NCBI RefSeq assembly: GCF_018130465.1
Contig: NZ_JAFCKJ010000003.1
Location: forward strand, 682,001-746,000
Direction of reading: 5' to 3'
From: Bradyrhizobium canariense
GTDB lineage: Bacteria > Pseudomonadota > Alphaproteobacteria > Rhizobiales > Xanthobacteraceae
DNA length: 64,000 nucleotides
The notes beneath the pieces were generated by a model. The model worked only from the letters and a program-made list of their open reading frames with translations, was not told the origin of the DNA and ran no database searches. Shown in pieces: positions 17,105 through 25,699 of the stretch (position 1 is its first letter; every line of letters starts with the position of its first letter). Position numbers and translations under genes: made by a program.

Positions 17105-18118
17105 TTATCGCGAAATCGGCGGCGCCGGTGGGCCGGACGATTCAGCTGGCGCCGCAGCGGTCGCGGGCGGCGCCGGCTCCTGCGACTTCGCTGGCGGTTC
17201 GGAGCTCGCGGCAGGCCTGGGAGCAGCTTCTTCCGCCGGCTTGGGCGAAGCCGGCTCGGCGGGCTTCGCGACGGCCGGTGCGGCCGGCGTCACCTGCGGC
17301 ACGGGATCGGGCCGCAGCGCCGGAGTATCGCTGCCGCGCGGCTCGACCTTGGCGCTCTCCGGCTTGGCGCTCTCCGGCTTGGCCTCGGCGGGCTTGTCGG
17401 ACGGCTTGCTGCCGTCAGATTTGGGCTCGCCGGAGTCCCCTTTCGCGGTCTCCGGCTTGGTCTCGGGCTTGGACTCGACCTTCGGCTCGCTCTTCTTGTC
17501 GTCTGCGGCCGGCGACGCGGCGTCGACTTTCGGCGCTTCTTCGCCCTCCGGCTTGCCGCGCTTGCCGCGCTTGCCCTTGCGCCCTTCGGGGGCGGCCTGA
17601 GCCTCGGGCTTCGCGCCTTCCTTCGTTCCTTCTTCAGGCGGCCGCGCCGCGCGCTTCTGACGCGCACCCTCGGCCGGGGCAGCGGCACCCTCGCCTTCCG
17701 GCTTGGCGGACTCTTGGGAACGCTGGCGGCGGCCCTGATGTTCAGGGGACTGCGCGGGGTTGGTATTGGCTTCCTTGTCCTTGGCGCCGTCCTTCTTGTC
17801 CTTGCCGTCCTTGGCCTGGTAGCGGGTATCGGTGGCGCCGTTGGAGACGAGGTAGGAGGCAAGCACGCCGGCCATGTCGGAGCTGGTCGTGTAATGCTGA
17901 CGCAGGAAGCCCGGCAGCGAGCCCGGCGCCACGGACTTCAACAGGCCGCGCGGGCTCTTGTGACATGCATTGCAGGTCTGCGCGAAAAGCTGGGATGGGG
18001 CCTTACCGGCCTCGAGGTTCGTCGCCTGCGCAAGGGCGGCATCGGTCGCGCCGAAGCCGATCAAAAGCAATACCGTCGCGAGGCTGAGCGCTCGGCTCGA
18101 CATTCCCATCATCTCCAT
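17105..18118 (-). CDS. Periplasmic mono-heme cytochrome c-like protein with long disordered tail
   Basis: A signal peptide (about residues 1-31) precedes one class I cytochrome-like heme motif, CNACH, near residue 50. The domain is very short (about 70 residues, with SDMAGVLASYLVSNGA as its end). The remaining 220 residues are a Lys/Glu/Pro/Ala-rich tail with repeats such as AKPESAKPESAK, ending in a Pro-rich stretch. An axial Met may lie in SSDMAG. Four ATG codons are close together at the start (18118, 18112, 18109, 18103), so the exact start is uncertain. Role in electron transfer is inferred. Confidence 0.75.
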   Translation of the reverse strand: MEMMGMSSRALSLATVLLLIGFGATDAALAQATNLEAGKAPSQLFAQTCNACHKSPRGLLKSVAPGSLPGFLRQHYTTSSDMAGVLASYLVSNGATDTRYQAKDGKDKKDGAKDKEANTNPAQSPEHQGRRQRSQESAKPEGEGAAAPAEGARQKRAARPPEEGTKEGAKPEAQAAPEGRKGKRGKRGKPEGEEAPKVDAASPAADDKKSEPKVESKPETKPETAKGDSGEPKSDGSKPSDKPAEAKPESAKPESAKVEPRGSDTPALRPDPVPQVTPAAPAVAKPAEPASPKPAEEAAPRPAASSEPPAKSQEPAPPATAAAPAESSGPPAPPISR

Positions 18119-18756
18119 TGAATTCCGAGAGGTGCAGCCGGCAGGCGGCGCGGCGGCGGGTCACCTTTTATCCGATTGAGCCGCGAATGGAAGCAGGCTC
18201 CGCGCGCAAGGGCGTGAATAAGCGCCCTCGAAGAGCTGCTGTGAACACGACGCAACAGCACTGCGCCTATTTCGAAATGGACAAGACCTCGCGCGACCTC
18301 GGCACAGCCGGCCGGGAAGCGGCACATCGTCGCAAAGGTCATTATGAAGCGCCGCAGACGCCTGTGAGGACAGCGCCAGGCCGGGGCTGAAGCTGGCAGA
18401 TGAGAAGGGGTTAGTGCCGGAGCGTCGAGACCGGGGATAGCCGGAAAGCGGCCGGCAGAGCCAAATGCGCCCTGAGCTGGGCAAGGGTTTCAGCTCCGAC
18501 CGGTTCGCAACGCACTTCCGGCCGCTCAGCGTGCTCCATGGCCGCAATCAGCCCCGACAGCCAAAGTCGGCTGCCTGCTTCGCTTCGCCAATTCTGGAGC
18601 TGCCGTTCTGGCCGCATCGCTTGCCTCGTTCCCTGGTGGCGATCGCGAGAGACAACCGCCCGCCCACGTGCCTGTTCCGGCTCTACCCCCGAAAGAATCC
18701 GGGGAGATGTGATCTGCTTCACATAAGTCTCGTCGGCCCTGGCTTAGACCGTCGCC
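18119..18756. other. Intergenic region without a convincing gene
   Basis: About 640 bp lie between the cytochrome-like gene and the 39-residue peptide gene. Open frames on both strands exist, the longest a 103-codon minus-strand frame at 18411-18722. Its codon choice is unlike that of neighbouring genes and I see no ribosome binding site. No repeat or strong hairpin stands out. Promoters for both flanking genes should lie here. Confidence 0.5.
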
Positions 18757-18876
18757 ATGAGCAAAGAGACCCAAACCTCATTCGAGGTGCAGGACGACCT
18801 CCGCACCGATTACGCCCTGATCGTCACCGGCGTCGGGGCGGCCCTGGTTGCGCTGGTCTACCTCCTGCTGGTCTGA
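18757..18876 (+). CDS. Small single-pass membrane protein (39 residues)
   Basis: ATG 18757 opens a 39-codon frame ending at TGA 18874. The peptide has a polar, acidic N-terminus (SKETQTSFEVQDDLRTDY) and a clean C-terminal membrane helix (ALIVTGVGAALVALVYLLLV). The codons use G or C at third positions heavily, like local genes and unlike the surrounding spacer. No strong Shine-Dalgarno is visible. It lies 290 bp before dnaB on the same strand. Small proteins of this design often act as membrane regulators, but no function can be assigned. Confidence 0.6.
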   Translation: MSKETQTSFEVQDDLRTDYALIVTGVGAALVALVYLLLV

Positions 18877-19166
18877 GAACCGAGCCAAAAGCGCCCAGCG
18901 TGCGTCATTTCGCGCGCGTCTCGATACGTCTGCCCGCCAACCCATTAGGTTCACTTCATCCGGTGTTTTCCGTGGCGCGGTAGCGCGGCTTCCATGCGGC
19001 GGCCTGGTTCCACGAAAATCCGTCAAGCGCGGTGCGTGCTGCCGCGGCCAATCATCCACCATTTTAATGATCGGTTGATAGCGGCCAGCTTTTGCTTCCG
19101 CTTTGGGCTGCGGCGGCGCTTTATCCCGGCCCCGCATCCGCCCCAGAAAATTGCTATCGCTCGCCC

Positions 19167-20675
19167 ATGGCCCTAACTGATTCGAACGTTCTCAAACTCG
19201 CACCGGAAGCCGGAACTCCCGCTTATCGAAGCGCGCCGCATAATATCGAGGCGGAACAGAGCCTTCTGGGCGCGATCCTGGTCAACAACGACGCGTTTTA
19301 CCGCGTCTCCGACTTCCTGGAGCCGAAGCATTACTTCGAGCCGCTGCACCAGACCATCTTCGAGACCGCCAGCAGCCTGATCCGGATGGGCAAGATCGCG
19401 ACGCCCGTCACGCTGAAGACGTTCCTGCCCGCCGACACCGATATCGGCGGCATGACCATCGGGCAATATCTGGCGCGGCTCGCTGCCGAAGCGACCACCA
19501 TCATCAATGCGCAGGACTATGGGCGCACCATCTACGATCTGGCATTGCGACGCGACCTGATCGGCATCGGCGAGGACATGGTCAATGTCGCCTATGATGC
19601 CCCGGTCGACTTCGCGCCGCGCGCGCAGATCGAGGACGCTGAGCGCCGCCTCTACGAACTCGCCGAATCCGGCCGCTATGACGGCGGCTTCCAGAAATTC
19701 TCGCAGGCGCTGACGCTTGCGGTCGATCTGGCCGCGAAAGCGTTCCAGCGCGACGGAAAGCTGTCGGGCATCTCGACAGGCCTGCGCGACCTCGACACCA
19801 AGATGGGCGGGTTGCAGCACTCCGACCTGATCATCGTCGCCGGCCGCCCCGGCATGGGCAAGACCTCGCTTGCAACCAATATCGCCTACAACGTCGCCCG
19901 GGCCTACGTCGGTGAACTCCAAGCCGACGGCACCATGAAGGCCGCCCATGGCGGCGTCATCGGCTTCTTCTCCTGCGAAATGTCGGCCGACCAGCTCGCC
20001 ACGCGTATCGTGGCCGAGCGCACCGGCATCCCCTCCTCGTCGATCCGCCGCGGCGGCATCTCGGAGGCCGATTTCGAGAAGATCCGCGAGGTCTCGATCG
20101 AGCTGCAGTCGCTGCCGTTCTATGTCGACGAGACCGGCGGTCTCTCGATCGCGCAGCTCATGGCGCGCGCCCGCCGGCTGAAGCGGCAGAAGGGCCTCGA
20201 CCTCATCGTCATCGATTACATCCAGCTCTTGTCGGGTTCGGGCAAGCGCAGCGAAAACCGCGTGCAGGAAATCACCGAGATCACGACCAGTCTGAAAGCG
20301 CTCGCCAAGGAACTCAGCGTGCCCGTGATTGCGCTCTCGCAGCTCTCGCGCCAGGTCGAGTCGCGCGACGACAAGCGGCCGCAGCTCTCGGATTTGCGCG
20401 AATCGGGCTCGATCGAGCAGGACGCCGACGTCGTGCTGTTCGTCTACCGCGAGGAATATTACCTCGGAAACAAGGAGCCGCGCCCCGGCACACCCGAGCA
20501 CGAAAAATGGCGCCTGGACATGGATCTTGCGCATGGCAAGGCCGAAGTCATCATCGGCAAGCAGCGCCACGGCCCGACCGGCACCGTCGATGTGGCCTTC
20601 GAAGCGTCGATCACACGGTTCGGCGATCTTGCGCCGGACAGCCAGGTGCCGGACCGCAGCGGCGGCGACTACTGA
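19167..20675 (+). CDS. dnaB: Replicative DNA helicase DnaB
   Basis: DnaB is the hexameric helicase that unwinds the fork. The 502-residue protein has the N-terminal helical domain (NIEAEQSLLGAILVNNDAFY), a linker, and the RecA-like core with Walker A GRPGMGKTSLATN, Walker B DLIVIDYIQLL, the Gln/Ser sensor ALSQLSRQVESRDDKRP, and the arginine-finger region near the end. No intein is present. ATG 19167 gives an N-terminus MALTDSNVLKLAPEAG of normal form. alr follows after 45 nt. Confidence 0.97.
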   Translation: MALTDSNVLKLAPEAGTPAYRSAPHNIEAEQSLLGAILVNNDAFYRVSDFLEPKHYFEPLHQTIFETASSLIRMGKIATPVTLKTFLPADTDIGGMTIGQYLARLAAEATTIINAQDYGRTIYDLALRRDLIGIGEDMVNVAYDAPVDFAPRAQIEDAERRLYELAESGRYDGGFQKFSQALTLAVDLAAKAFQRDGKLSGISTGLRDLDTKMGGLQHSDLIIVAGRPGMGKTSLATNIAYNVARAYVGELQADGTMKAAHGGVIGFFSCEMSADQLATRIVAERTGIPSSSIRRGGISEADFEKIREVSIELQSLPFYVDETGGLSIAQLMARARRLKRQKGLDLIVIDYIQLLSGSGKRSENRVQEITEITTSLKALAKELSVPVIALSQLSRQVESRDDKRPQLSDLRESGSIEQDADVVLFVYREEYYLGNKEPRPGTPEHEKWRLDMDLAHGKAEVIIGKQRHGPTGTVDVAFEASITRFGDLAPDSQVPDRSGGDY

Positions 20676-20720
20676 GTTCCCTGGGTTGAACCTGACCGGC
20701 CTCTTGCGTAAAACGGCGCC

Positions 20721-22007
20721 ATGACAATGGCGTCCGACCCGAAAATGATCCCGCAATCCGACCTTCTCTCCGCGGAGGCCAATCAGGCTGCCGCGCTCGC
20801 GACCTTCGGCGGCGTGCTCACCGTCGATCTCGACGCCATCATCGCCAATTGGCGCAAGCTCGAGAAGACGGCGGTGCCGGCCGAATGCTCGGCGGTGATC
20901 AAGGCCGACGCCTATGGCTGCGGCGCCGAGCAGGTCGCGCGTGCCCTGAACAAGGCCGGCTGCAAGACCTTCTTCGTCGCCACCATCGAGGAAGCGCGCA
21001 AGGTGCGCGCGGCGGTGCCAGAGCCTACGATCTACGTGCTCGGCGGCTATTTCCAGAACACCGGCGAGCACTACGCCCAGATCAACTGCCGCCCTGTGAT
21101 CGGCGATCTCAACGAACTCGCCGAATGGGACGTGTTCTGTCGCCGCACCGGCTGGACCGGTGGCGCGGCTGTTCACATTGACACCGGCATGAATCGGCTC
21201 GGCCTGACGGTTGCAGAGGCGCAGGCCATCATCCCCCGCATCAACGCCGGCGATCACGGCATCACGCTGGTGATGAGCCATCTGGTTTCGGCCGAGCAAC
21301 TCAACAGCCCGGTGAACGCCAGGCAACTCGCGGCCTTCCGCGGCATCGCCAGCGAATTCTCCGGCGTGCCGGCGGCGCTCGCCAATTCGTCCGGCGTCTT
21401 TTTGGGCGCGCCCTTCCAGTTCGACCTGGTACGGCCGGGTGCCGCGCTCTACGGCGTCAACCCGACGCCGGAGGCCGACAATCCGATGCAGCCGGTGGTC
21501 GATCTCAAGGCCCGCATCGTGCAGATTCGCAATGTCGAGCGCGGCGAGAGCGTCGGCTATGGCGGCACCTGGACCGCACGGCGGCCCACGAAACTCGCGA
21601 TCATCGCGGTCGGTTATGCCGACGGCTATTTCCGCGCCGCAAGCTCCAATGACGGCACCCGCGGCGCCGAGGTCATCGTCGCCGGCAAGCGTTGTCCGGT
21701 CGCCGGCCGCGTCTCGATGGACCTGATCGCGATCGATATCACCGATCTGCCCCCGAACGCGGCGCGGCGCGGCCACATGGTGACACTGCTCGGCGAGGGC
21801 ATCACCGTCGACGAGCTCGCGCATCATTTCGGAACGATCGGCTACGAGGTGCTGACCAGCCTCGGCCGCCGCTACGCCCGCATCTACAAGGGCGGGAACG
21901 AGGTGGAGCCGCTGGCAAAGCCGACTCCCGCGCAGGCGGCTGAACAGCAGCCCCCCGCTCCGCCGCCGATCGAGCAGCCCGCAAGCCCGCCGCCGCTGCC
22001 GGACTGA
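20721..22007 (+). CDS. alr: Alanine racemase
   Basis: This PLP enzyme interconverts L- and D-alanine for peptidoglycan. The 428-residue protein has the PLP-lysine motif SAVIKADAYGCGAEQV, the phosphate-binding and active-site parts HIDTGMNRLGL and SSGVFLG, and GRVSMDLIAIDIT near the C-terminal domain. The last 30 or so residues are a Pro/Ala/Gln-rich extension (PAPPPIEQPASPPPLPD) beyond the usual end near LGRRYARIYKG. It follows dnaB by 45 nt, likely in one operon. Confidence 0.95.
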   Translation: MTMASDPKMIPQSDLLSAEANQAAALATFGGVLTVDLDAIIANWRKLEKTAVPAECSAVIKADAYGCGAEQVARALNKAGCKTFFVATIEEARKVRAAVPEPTIYVLGGYFQNTGEHYAQINCRPVIGDLNELAEWDVFCRRTGWTGGAAVHIDTGMNRLGLTVAEAQAIIPRINAGDHGITLVMSHLVSAEQLNSPVNARQLAAFRGIASEFSGVPAALANSSGVFLGAPFQFDLVRPGAALYGVNPTPEADNPMQPVVDLKARIVQIRNVERGESVGYGGTWTARRPTKLAIIAVGYADGYFRAASSNDGTRGAEVIVAGKRCPVAGRVSMDLIAIDITDLPPNAARRGHMVTLLGEGITVDELAHHFGTIGYEVLTSLGRRYARIYKGGNEVEPLAKPTPAQAAEQQPPAPPPIEQPASPPPLPD

Positions 22008-22019
22008 GCAGCTCGCCGC

Positions 22020-22238
22020 TTACTTCTTTTTCCTGCTGTCCAGCGCCGTCTTGCAGGTAGCGCTGAGCTTGTCGCGCTTGCCGTTGAGGCAGGCGACGAT
22101 GCCGCCGCCCGGCGCAATGCCGGCGCAGAATTTGTCATAGTCCGCCTTGCACGCGCCGCGCGGATCGGATGATTGTGCCGAGGCGCCCCCGGAGAACGCG
22201 ACGGCGACGGCGATAACGGCAAAGCTCAACTTGGACAT
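22020..22238 (-). CDS. Small secreted Cys-rich protein (GLG1-repeat-like)
   Basis: The 72-residue protein has a signal peptide (MSKLSFAVIAVAVAFSGGASA) and one short Cys repeat: CKADYDKFCAGIAPGGG, then ACLNGKRDKLSATCKTAL. The Cys spacing and the FC..I.PGGG..ACL pattern resemble the cysteine-rich GLG1 repeat. The four cysteines probably form two disulfides in the periplasm. It is convergent with alr and divergent from xth. Role unknown. Confidence 0.75.
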   Translation of the reverse strand: MSKLSFAVIAVAVAFSGGASAQSSDPRGACKADYDKFCAGIAPGGGIVACLNGKRDKLSATCKTALDSRKKK

Positions 22239-22278
22239 TGTTTCTCCGGTAACGGAAGGCAGGAGCCGGTAGCTCTAC

Positions 22279-23049
22279 ATGAAGATCGCGACGTTCAACA
22301 TCAACAACATCAATCGCCGCCTGCCCAATCTGTTGGCATGGATGCGAACGGCGAAGCCCGATGTCGTCGCACTTCAGGAGTTGAAGGCAAGTGATGGCGA
22401 ATTTCCGGCGGCCGCCATCGAAAAGGCCGGTTACGGCGCAGTGTGGTGTGGACAGAAGACCTGGAACGGCGTCGCCATCCTGGCCCGCAATGCCGAGCCC
22501 ATTCTCACCCGCGATCGCTTGCCGGGCAAACCTGGCGATCACGAAGCCCGCTACATCGAGGCCGCGGTACGCGGTGTCATCGTCACCAGCATCTACCTGC
22601 CGAACGGCAATCCGCAGCCGGGACCGAAATTCGACTACAAGCTCGACTGGTTCGCGCGGCTCAAGCGCCACGCCAGAACTTTCATCAAGCAGGAACTGCC
22701 TGTGGTGCTCGCCGGCGACTACAACGTTGCGCCTGATGAGATCGACATCTATCCGACCCGCTCGTGGGACAAGGATGCCTTGATCCAGCCGAAGAGCCGT
22801 GCGGCCTTTGCGTCGCTGGTGGCACAAGGCTGGTGTGACGCGATCCGCGAACTGCACCCGGAGAAACGCATCTACACCTTCTGGGATTACAAGCGAAACC
22901 GCTGGCCGCGCGATGCGGGCCTGCGACTCGATCATCTCCTGCTCAGCCCTGCCCTCGCCTCACGCCTGGCAAAAGCCGGCGTCGACAAGAAGATCCGCGG
23001 CGAGGATGGCGCGAGCGATCACGTGCCGGCGTGGGTGGTGCTGAAATAA
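22279..23049 (+). CDS. xth: Exodeoxyribonuclease III (AP endonuclease family)
   Basis: The 256-residue enzyme belongs to the EEP nuclease superfamily and repairs abasic and damaged 3' ends. It starts MKIATFNINNINRRLPNL and has the catalytic Glu in VVALQELKASDGEFP, the YLPNGNP loop, VVLAGDYNVAPDEIDIY, and the C-terminal LRLDHLLLSPAL and ASDHVPAWVVL His motif. All expected metal and active-site segments are present. It starts 41 nt from the divergent Cys-rich gene. Confidence 0.94.
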   Translation: MKIATFNINNINRRLPNLLAWMRTAKPDVVALQELKASDGEFPAAAIEKAGYGAVWCGQKTWNGVAILARNAEPILTRDRLPGKPGDHEARYIEAAVRGVIVTSIYLPNGNPQPGPKFDYKLDWFARLKRHARTFIKQELPVVLAGDYNVAPDEIDIYPTRSWDKDALIQPKSRAAFASLVAQGWCDAIRELHPEKRIYTFWDYKRNRWPRDAGLRLDHLLLSPALASRLAKAGVDKKIRGEDGASDHVPAWVVLK

Positions 23050-23061
23050 CGTTGACGTCGC

Positions 23062-23094
23062 AGAGCCTGTGAGTCGAATTGGCTCGCAGGCTCT
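23062..23094. terminator. Hairpin between convergent xth and SGNH-like genes
   Basis: AGAGCCTGTGAG (23062-23073) and CTCGCAGGCTCT (23083-23094) form a 12-bp stem with one G.U-type pair and a 9-nt loop. It is 13 nt past the xth stop and 6 nt past the other gene's stop, so it can end both transcripts. Confidence 0.65.
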
Positions 23095-23099
23095 ACGAA

Positions 23100-23915
23100 C
23101 TATCGCCCGTAATATTCCTGCACCGTGTCCCACGCTGCCTTTTGCAGCAGCTGCGTCGTCTCGGGATCGAGCCCCATGCCGTAGGAATTGCCGACCGGCG
23201 AGCGGCCCGTCAGCGCGGCGAACGTCACGCACGCCGCGAGATACGTGCCTGCGGGGCTCGGGTGCCGCTTGTCCGGCGCATACAGATTGAGTTCCGGCTG
23301 GAGTTTTCGCACGCGCGCGAAGGCAAGGCCTGCGGGGATCACCAGCGCATCATTGGCATTGCCTGCGATCGTGTAGGCCTCGGCCAACGCTTCCGTCATC
23401 TCAGGCTTGTCTGCATAGGCCCAGGACATGAACAGGATCGGCCGCATGCCGTGGGCGCGGACGATCTCGCTGTCCTTCTTGGCGAAGGTCGCGAACGCGT
23501 CCTTCAATTGCGGATGGATCGGGCACTGGCTGCAATCCATCATCACGACGGCGTCGAACTGCCTGCCCGGCTTGTTGAAGACGACGTTGTTCTGCTCGTC
23601 GAAGGAATAGGCGCCGATACCGTTCGGCCGCAGCAGATTGTCCATGTCGTGCCAGTCGAGGCCGGAGCCACCGATCGTCACCATGGTGTTGCGATAAGCC
23701 GCCTTGTTTTCGGCATCCGCAGCCCGCTCCATGAAGGAGAGATGCCCGGGCATGCCGTTGTTGTAGTAGAAGAAGCTGTTGCCGACGAACAGCGCGGCCT
23801 TGGGAAAATCCGGTCCTGATGTCGTGACCTTGGGCTTGGTCTGCGCCTGTGCATTGAAGGCGATTACAACGGCCAGACACATCGCGAGCATCACTCGCGC
23901 GAAAAGACGCATCAT
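23100..23915 (-). CDS. Secreted SGNH-hydrolase-like protein
   Basis: The 271-residue protein has a signal peptide (about residues 1-24). A GDSL/SGNH-type N-terminal motif follows (FVGNSFFYYNNG), where the serine after GN is the likely nucleophile. TIGGSGLDWHDM could be block II, and block V DKRHPSPAGTYLAA carries the Asp and His of the triad. This suggests an esterase or acyl hydrolase acting outside the cytoplasm, but the substrate cannot be read. It resembles DUF4886-type proteins. Both ATG 23915 and ATG 23912 are usable. Confidence 0.75.
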   Translation of the reverse strand: MMRLFARVMLAMCLAVVIAFNAQAQTKPKVTTSGPDFPKAALFVGNSFFYYNNGMPGHLSFMERAADAENKAAYRNTMVTIGGSGLDWHDMDNLLRPNGIGAYSFDEQNNVVFNKPGRQFDAVVMMDCSQCPIHPQLKDAFATFAKKDSEIVRAHGMRPILFMSWAYADKPEMTEALAEAYTIAGNANDALVIPAGLAFARVRKLQPELNLYAPDKRHPSPAGTYLAACVTFAALTGRSPVGNSYGMGLDPETTQLLQKAAWDTVQEYYGR

Positions 23916-24012
23916 CGGCTTCCTCCCTTTTTCGTCGGGCCGGAAACAAATCAGCTTTTCAAGAGCGCCTCAAGAGGACGGACGTGCAGCAGACATGCGT
24001 GAGAGCGCATGC

Positions 24013-24381
24013 TCACCACAAATTCTTGCCGTCGATCACGTTCACCGGCACGACCTCCAGATCGAAATCGTCGAACAGGCGCGCATTGACGCCGACCCTG
24101 GGATTGTCGAAATCTGGCTTGCCGGTCGACCAGTCCGGCGACTCCGAATAGGTGCCGCAGCCGCAGCTTGCGCAGAAATGGTGTTTGACGGTGCGGCTTC
24201 CCCAGAGATAGGTCGCGACGTTCTCCGCCGGCGACAGCAGCCGAAACTGCGCCGGCGTGTAATAGGCCCACAACGCGCCGCGCTTGGCGCAGAGCGAGCA
24301 GGTGCAACGGGTCACGCTCGCGGGCGCCTCCGTCACCTCGAACACCGTCTCACCGCAATGACAGCTTGCCTCAATCGGCAT
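24013..24381 (-). CDS. GFA family protein (CENP-V/GFA zinc domain)
   Basis: The 122-residue protein has the zinc-binding cysteines of the GFA family: CHCG near residue 7, CTCSLC near residue 27, and CASCGC near residue 71. It starts MPIEASCHCGETVFE, as is usual. The family is named after glutathione-dependent formaldehyde-activating enzyme, but most members have no proven activity. It stands alone on the minus strand between unrelated genes. Confidence 0.88.
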   Translation of the reverse strand: MPIEASCHCGETVFEVTEAPASVTRCTCSLCAKRGALWAYYTPAQFRLLSPAENVATYLWGSRTVKHHFCASCGCGTYSESPDWSTGKPDFDNPRVGVNARLFDDFDLEVVPVNVIDGKNLW

Positions 24382-24457
24382 GACCCGCTCTCCGTTTTGT
24401 CAGGAGATGGTCGTAGCCGGACCCTGCTGCCAACATGCTGTCAGCAGCGCGCCCCGG

Positions 24458-24775
24458 TCACGGCGCCTCGTTCGCGGACAGTCGCTTGGCATTCGCGGCC
24501 ACATGCTCGCGATAGCGCTGGACGATCGCTGCCGGCGTTGCGCCGGCAAGCAGGCTCGCCGCCGCCTCGAAAGCCGCGGCGATCTTCTCGCTCACCATCA
24601 GCACGGCCTCTTCCCCGGCGGCCTCGTCGCCCTGGCTGAACTTTTCGCAGCGCAAGCGCACCACTTCACTCGCCTCGACCGCGAGCATCGCGCCCGCGTA
24701 CCAGGGGAAACCGTCGTCGGAGCCGCTCAGCACCGCATGGCGATCGAGCGCGGAGAAGGCATGGTGGTCGGGCAT
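24458..24775 (-). CDS. Conserved hypothetical protein
   Basis: From ATG 24775 (GAGG upstream) the protein has 105 residues, mostly alpha-helical by appearance: PDHHAFSALDRHAVLSGS, then VVRLRCEKFSQGDEAAGEEAV and an Ala-rich end. No signal peptide or membrane segment is seen. The pattern resembles small helical proteins found widely in Bradyrhizobium genomes, but I recognise no family and cannot suggest a function. Confidence 0.65.
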   Translation of the reverse strand: MPDHHAFSALDRHAVLSGSDDGFPWYAGAMLAVEASEVVRLRCEKFSQGDEAAGEEAVLMVSEKIAAAFEAAASLLAGATPAAIVQRYREHVAANAKRLSANEAP

Positions 24776-24962
24776 CGCGGACCTCAAATTCTTTGAGTGA
24801 ACACTCCGATCAATACGCTTCAAATTCTAAGGATCAGGCCGGCGAACCGGTGGGATTGGCGGCTGGCACGGCACCAGCGGTTAACCACGGAACCGATGTT
24901 GATGCGGCTGGGCACGCTTGCCCGCCTCCGGCTACACTTCTCCGATTCCCGGAGCGGTTCCC

Positions 24963-25688
24963 TTGGCCTTCCTTTTCGTCCTCATCGTGGGCCTCATCGC
25001 AGGCACCATTTCCGGCATCGTCGGCACGGGCTCGTCGATCATGCTGATGCCGGTGCTGGTCTATGCTTACGGGCCGAAGGAGGCAGTGCCGATCATGGCG
25101 GTCGCCGCCGTCATGGCCAACTTCTCACGGATCCTGGCCTGGTGGCGCGAGGTCGACTGGCGGGCCTGTGCGGCCTATTCCGTGACAGGCATTCCAGCCG
25201 CGGTACTCGGCGCGCGGACACTGCTGGCGCTGCCCTCGCACGCCGTCGACCTCGCCATCGGCGTCTTCCTGATCGCGATGGTGCCGGTGCGGCACTGGCT
25301 GGCGCGGCACGATCTCAAGGCCAATCTCTGGCATCTGGCGATCGGCGGGGCCGTCATCGGCTATTTCACCGGCATCGTCGTCTCGACCGGCCCGCTCAGC
25401 GTGCCGCTGTTCCTGTTCTACGGACTGTCCAGGGGCGCCTTCCTCGCGACCGAGGCAGCTTCTTCACTCGGGCTCTATTTCGCGAAATCGGTGACCTTCG
25501 AACGTTTCGGCGCGCTGACCGTCGATGTGTTCCTCAAAGGCCTGGTCGCAGGATCTTCGTTGATGGCCGGCGCCTTCATCGCCAAACGCTTTGTGCTGCA
25601 CCTGAAGCCGGAGATGTTCCGCGTGGTGATGGACGCGATCATGATCGCGGCCGGCCTCTCCATGCTCTGGAACGCGGCGCAGCCATAG
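24963..25688 (+). CDS. TSUP (TauE/SafE) family transporter
   Basis: This 241-residue integral membrane protein belongs to the TSUP family, whose members export or import sulfite, sulfonates or organic anions. Two repeated halves are visible, each with a glycine-rich loop: GLIAGTISGIVGTGSSIML and IGGAVIGYFTGIVVSTGP. I place the start at TTG 24963 (MAFLFVLIVGL) with GGAG upstream; a further upstream TTG at 24918 adds 15 residues without support. Substrate cannot be read. Confidence 0.85.
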   Translation: MAFLFVLIVGLIAGTISGIVGTGSSIMLMPVLVYAYGPKEAVPIMAVAAVMANFSRILAWWREVDWRACAAYSVTGIPAAVLGARTLLALPSHAVDLAIGVFLIAMVPVRHWLARHDLKANLWHLAIGGAVIGYFTGIVVSTGPLSVPLFLFYGLSRGAFLATEAASSLGLYFAKSVTFERFGALTVDVFLKGLVAGSSLMAGAFIAKRFVLHLKPEMFRVVMDAIMIAAGLSMLWNAAQP

Positions 25689-25699
25689 CCGCGCTGCGC

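Noticed and set aside
18411-18722. 103-codon minus-strand frame upstream of the small membrane protein
   Set aside because: Codon choice unlike local genes, no ribosome binding site, and no recognisable domain. Conservation could revive it.
19173-21827. Very long minus-strand open frame opposite dnaB and alr
   Set aside because: It lies exactly opposite two clear genes and its translation is rich in His/Arg/Asp, typical of a shadow of G+C-rich coding DNA.
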